Source: Paracoccus versutus
GTDB lineage: Bacteria > Pseudomonadota > Alphaproteobacteria > Rhodobacterales > Rhodobacteraceae
DNA: 32,791 bases
Direction: 5' to 3'
NCBI RefSeq assembly: GCF_000763885.1
Contig: NZ_JRKO01000056.1
Location: forward strand, 1 to 32,791
Shown here piece after piece: positions 30,218 to 32,791 of the stretch (positions within the stretch are counted from its first letter, which is position 1; every line of letters begins with the position of its first letter). A program made the position numbers and the translations under genes. The notes under the pieces are model-generated. The model was not told the DNA's origin. It saw only the letters and a list, made by a program, of their open reading frames with translations, and made no database searches.

Positions 30218-31399
30218 ATGGCTCTTGATTTCAGCAATGCGACCGTCAAGGCATGGCGTCGCGAGAATGGCCGCGTCGGCGTGCGCAACCACGTCCTGAT
30301 CCTGCCGGTCGATGACATCTCGAACGCGGCCTGCGAGGCGGTGGCCAACAACGTCAAGGGCACGCTGGCCATCCCGCACGCCTATGGCCGCCTGCAATTC
30401 GGCGAGGATCTGGAGCTGCACTTCCGCACCATCATCGGCACCGGCGCGAACCCCAACGTCGCCGCGGTGGTGGTGATCGGGATCGAGCCGGAATGGACGC
30501 AGGTGATCGTCGACGGCATCGCCAAGACCGGCAAGCCCGTCACCGGCTTCTCGATCGAGCAGAAGGGCGACTTCGAAACCATCCGCCAGGCCGGCTGGAA
30601 GGCCAAGGAATATGTCCACTGGGCGTCCGAACTGCAAAAGGAAGACTGCCCGATCTCGGACCTGTGGATCTCGACCAAATGCGGCGAAAGCGACACGACC
30701 ACTGGCCTGTCGTCCTGCCCGACGGTCGGCAACATGTATGACAAGCTCTTGCCGCAGGGCATCTATGGCTGCTTCGGCGAGACCTCCGAAATCACCGGGG
30801 CCGAGCATATCTGCGAAAAGCGCGCCGCCAATCCCGAAGCGGCCGCCAAGTTCAAGAAGATCTGGCAAGCCTATTCGGACGACGTGATCTTCGCCCACCA
30901 GACCGACGACCTTTCGGACAGCCAGCCGACCAAGGGCAACATTCTTGGCGGCCTGACCACCATCGAGGAAAAGGCGCTCGGGAACCTGGAAAAGATCGGG
31001 CGCACCTCGACTTATATCGACGCCATGGGGCCTGCCGAAACGCCGTCCAAGGGGCCGGGCCTCTATTTCATGGACAGCTCTTCCGCGGCGGCGGAATGCG
31101 TCACGCTGATGGCGGCGGGCGGCTATGTCATCCACACCTTCCCCACCGGGCAGGGCAACGTGGTCGGCAACCCCATCGTTCCGGTCATCAAGATCTCGGG
31201 CAACCCGCGCACCCTGCGCACCATGTCCGAACATATCGACGTGGACGTGACCGGCGTGCTGACGCGCGAGATGACCATCGACCAGGCGGGCGATGCGCTG
31301 ATCGAAATGATCATCCGCACGGCGAATGGCCGCATGACGGCTGCCGAGGCCCTGGGCCATCGCGAATTCTCGATGACCAAGCTCTATCGCAGCGCCTGA
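30218..31399 (+). CDS. suyB: SuyB, (2R)-sulfolactate sulfo-lyase large subunit
   Basis: This 393-residue protein is the UxaA C-terminal-type catalytic subunit: AWRRENGRVGVRNHVLILPV at the start, WISTKCGESDTTTGLSSCPT, GAEHICEKRAANPEAAAK, NILGGLTTIEEKALGN and HTFPTGQGNVVGNPIVPVIK. Conserved cysteines in the KCGESD and SSCPT region are candidates for the metal site. Length and layout match the Paracoccus enzyme. Altronate or galactarate dehydratase would be the default family call; suyA, the regulator and the exporter downstream make the sulfo-lyase assignment firm. Confidence 0.9.
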   Translation: MALDFSNATVKAWRRENGRVGVRNHVLILPVDDISNAACEAVANNVKGTLAIPHAYGRLQFGEDLELHFRTIIGTGANPNVAAVVVIGIEPEWTQVIVDGIAKTGKPVTGFSIEQKGDFETIRQAGWKAKEYVHWASELQKEDCPISDLWISTKCGESDTTTGLSSCPTVGNMYDKLLPQGIYGCFGETSEITGAEHICEKRAANPEAAAKFKKIWQAYSDDVIFAHQTDDLSDSQPTKGNILGGLTTIEEKALGNLEKIGRTSTYIDAMGPAETPSKGPGLYFMDSSSAAAECVTLMAAGGYVIHTFPTGQGNVVGNPIVPVIKISGNPRTLRTMSEHIDVDVTGVLTREMTIDQAGDALIEMIIRTANGRMTAAEALGHREFSMTKLYRSA

Positions 31400-31414
31400 G
31401 CGATCATTGACGAA

Positions 31415-31442
31415 CGCCAGCCCTGCCGTGGCGGGGCTGGCG
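31415..31442. terminator. hairpin between suyB and suyZ
   Basis: CGCCAGCCC (31415-31423) pairs with GGGCTGGCG (31434-31442); the inner TGCC/GGCG extends the stem with one wobble pair to about 13 bp. There is no U-tract. It lies 15 bases past suyB and may reduce, rather than end, read-through into suyZ, or stabilise the suyAB message. The rest of 31443-31579 shows no gene. Confidence 0.55.
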
Positions 31443-31579
31443 GATGCCCTTGGCTCCATCGTTCTCTTCCTGCCGCTTCGTGCGGCCAAAAGGCGGCGGC
31501 ACATGCCGTTAGTGACGGACGCGCCGTAGGACATTGCGTCCGGCGGTTACTCCTCATTTGATGCTCGGATCCAATCCAA

Positions 31580-32626
31580 ATGGTAGAATCAGCAAACCAA
31601 GCGCGATCATCAGGACGCGCGGGACGGTGGAAGCAGACCGGGGCGAAGCTGTTTCCCGGCATTGCCGTCTCGCTGCTCGTGGCGGTCACGGCGCAGTTCC
31701 TGTCCGACCATTATGGCGCCCCTGCCATGCTGCTGGCCTTGCTGATGGGGCTGGCACTGAATTTCCTGGCCGAGGAAGGCACGCGCACCAAGTCGGGGAT
31801 CGAATATTCGGCCCGCACGGTATTGCGGCTGGGTGTCGCACTGCTCGGGGCGCGCATTTCGGTCGACATGCTGACGGAACTCGGCGGCGTGATGATCCTG
31901 CTGGTCATCGGCGGCGTGGTCGCGACGATCCTGTTCGGAATGGTGGCGGCCAGGTTCTTCGGCAGGGGTTGGCGCATGGCACTGCTTTCCGGCGGTGCAG
32001 TGGCGATCTGTGGCGCTTCCGCCGCCATGGCCATTGCGGCGGTCCTGCCGAAAACCGACAAATCCGAACGCAATCTGGCCTTTACCGTCATGGCGGTGAC
32101 GGTGCTGTCTACCATCGCCATGATCGCCTATCCGCCGCTGTCGTCCTGGTTCGGCTTCACGCCGTTGGAATCGGGTGTCTTTCTCGGCGGGACGATTCAC
32201 GATGTTGCGCAGGTGGTCGGGGCAGGCTTCTCGGTCAGCCCCGAGGTCGGCGAGACGGCGACCGTGGTCAAGCTCATCCGGGTCTCGATGCTGGCGCCCG
32301 TGGTGCTGGTCTTTTCCCTGGCGATCCGCGCCGGCAGGCTGGATGCCGATGCGCCGGGCGGCACCAGGCCGCCCCTGCTGCCGTCCTTCGTCATCTGGTT
32401 TCTGGTGCTGGCCGGGCTGAACTCCTTCGGGTTCATCCCCGTATCGGTCTCCTACCTGGCCGAGCAACTCAGCCGCTGGGCCTTGCTGGCGGCGATCGCT
32501 GCCGTGGGGATCAAGACGTCGCTGGTGCGCATGATGGAGGTCGGCGGCACCGCAATCGGCCTCGTCGTGGTCGAGACCGTTTTCCTGGCCGGTTTCGTTC
32601 TGGCCGGCGTCCACCTGATTGGCTGA
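31580..32626 (+). CDS. suyZ: SuyZ, YeiH-family putative sulfite/sulfate exporter
   Basis: This 348-residue membrane protein of the YeiH family has the same cores as the gene at 10690: FLSDHYGAPAMLLALLMGL, LSGGAVAICGASAAMAIAAV, GGTIHDVAQVVGAGFSV. It has a 20-residue basic N-terminal lead. A homologous gene beside suyAB in Paracoccus pantotrophus was proposed to export the sulfur product. The 180-base gap after suyB with a hairpin suggests partly separate expression. Pyruvate carboxylase follows after 11 bases. Confidence 0.87.
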   Translation: MVESANQARSSGRAGRWKQTGAKLFPGIAVSLLVAVTAQFLSDHYGAPAMLLALLMGLALNFLAEEGTRTKSGIEYSARTVLRLGVALLGARISVDMLTELGGVMILLVIGGVVATILFGMVAARFFGRGWRMALLSGGAVAICGASAAMAIAAVLPKTDKSERNLAFTVMAVTVLSTIAMIAYPPLSSWFGFTPLESGVFLGGTIHDVAQVVGAGFSVSPEVGETATVVKLIRVSMLAPVVLVFSLAIRAGRLDADAPGGTRPPLLPSFVIWFLVLAGLNSFGFIPVSVSYLAEQLSRWALLAAIAAVGIKTSLVRMMEVGGTAIGLVVVETVFLAGFVLAGVHLIG

Positions 32627-32637
32627 AGGCATCGCTG

Positions 32638-32791
32638 ATGCGGATGATGTTCCGGAAGATATTAGTAGCGAACCGTGGTGAGATAGCGATCCGCGTGATG
32701 CGGGCTGCGAACGAGTTGGGCAAGAAGACGGTCGCGGTCTATGCCGAGGAAGACAAGCTGAGCCTGCACCGCTTCAAGGCGGACGAGGCCT
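32638..32791 (+). CDS. pyc: pyruvate carboxylase, N-terminal part (runs off the window)
   Basis: The open frame at the right edge reads MRMMFRKILVANRGEIAIRV, then MRAANELGKKTVAVYAEEDK and LHRFKADEA, the start of the biotin carboxylase domain of pyruvate carboxylase. The ANELGKKTVAVYAEEDKLSLHRFKADEA stretch, split here over two quotes, is more typical of Pyc than of acetyl- or propionyl-CoA carboxylase subunits. ATG codons at 32638, 32644 and 32647 are all possible starts. It would turn pyruvate from sulfolactate cleavage into oxaloacetate. The rest of the gene is outside the window. Confidence 0.85.
   Translation, partial: MRMMFRKILVANRGEIAIRVMRAANELGKKTVAVYAEEDKLSLHRFKADEA

Noticed and set aside
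29897..31534. A 545-codon open frame on the minus strand.
   Set aside because: It is the complement of suyA and suyB, has no family features, and spans the suyA-suyB boundary.
1..32791. CRISPR arrays, tRNA or rRNA genes, and complete insertion sequences.
   Set aside because: I saw no regularly spaced repeats, no tRNA-like cloverleaf or rRNA sequence and no transposase reading frame.

Overview
The window reads as a sulfonate-catabolism island from a high-GC alphaproteobacterium, most likely a Rhodobacterales member close to Paracoccus. This rests on GC-rich coding sequence, tightly overlapping genes (ATGA junctions), and the suyAB/suyZ and slc gene sets known from Paracoccus pantotrophus and roseobacters. 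The species call is inference.

Layout. (1) 1-2.3 kb is a graveyard: a truncated sdhB fragment and remnants of a conjugative trb locus (trbB, an intact trbC, trbD, a piece of trbE), then a broken lysR. Breakpoints and single-base frameshifts can be placed. (2) 2.5-5.3 kb, minus strand: a SsuABC/TauABC-type sulfonate ABC transporter. (3) 5.9-12.0 kb, plus strand and divergent from it: an operon for a four-subunit succinate dehydrogenase/fumarate reductase-like complex, a two-subunit class I fumarase/tartrate dehydratase-like hydro-lyase, a YeiH-family exporter and a NIPSNAP protein. (4) 12.1-14.0 kb: a TauE/SafE-type permease and a LysR regulator, followed by a broken gabD. (5) 14.8-21.0 kb: sulfolactate uptake and epimerisation, with comC, slcC and slcH leftward, slcFG rightward, and a GntR regulator. 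(6) 21.1-25.4 kb: hpsN plus two further dehydrogenases for dihydroxypropanesulfonate (DHPS), divergent from the LacI-type hpsR. (7) 25.6-29.0 kb: a second ABC transporter, probably the DHPS importer. (8) 29.1-32.8 kb: GntR regulator, suyA, suyB, suyZ and the start of pyruvate carboxylase.

How it works together. DHPS is oxidised to sulfolactate by the Hps enzymes. External sulfolactate enters by the tripartite SlcHFG system. SlcC and ComC interconvert the enantiomers through sulfopyruvate. SuyAB splits (R)-sulfolactate into pyruvate and sulfite, YeiH/TauE-type permeases export the sulfur anion, and pyruvate carboxylase can feed the pyruvate into the TCA cycle. The DHPS and sulfolactate modules match described pathways.

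The SDH-like/fumarase-like module does not match a pathway I know. Its company (sulfonate importer, sulfite-type exporters, sulfolactate enzymes) suggests it handles a sulfonated analogue of succinate. One possibility is 3-sulfopropionate to 3-sulfoacrylate to 3-sulfolactate; another is sulfosuccinate with release of sulfite. This is the main candidate for an undescribed system. Three sets of intergenic repeats suggest three regulons: TTACAT/ATGTAA elements (LysR module), TCTTATAT palindromes (the two GntR genes) and TGTAANCGCTTNCA operators (HpsR).
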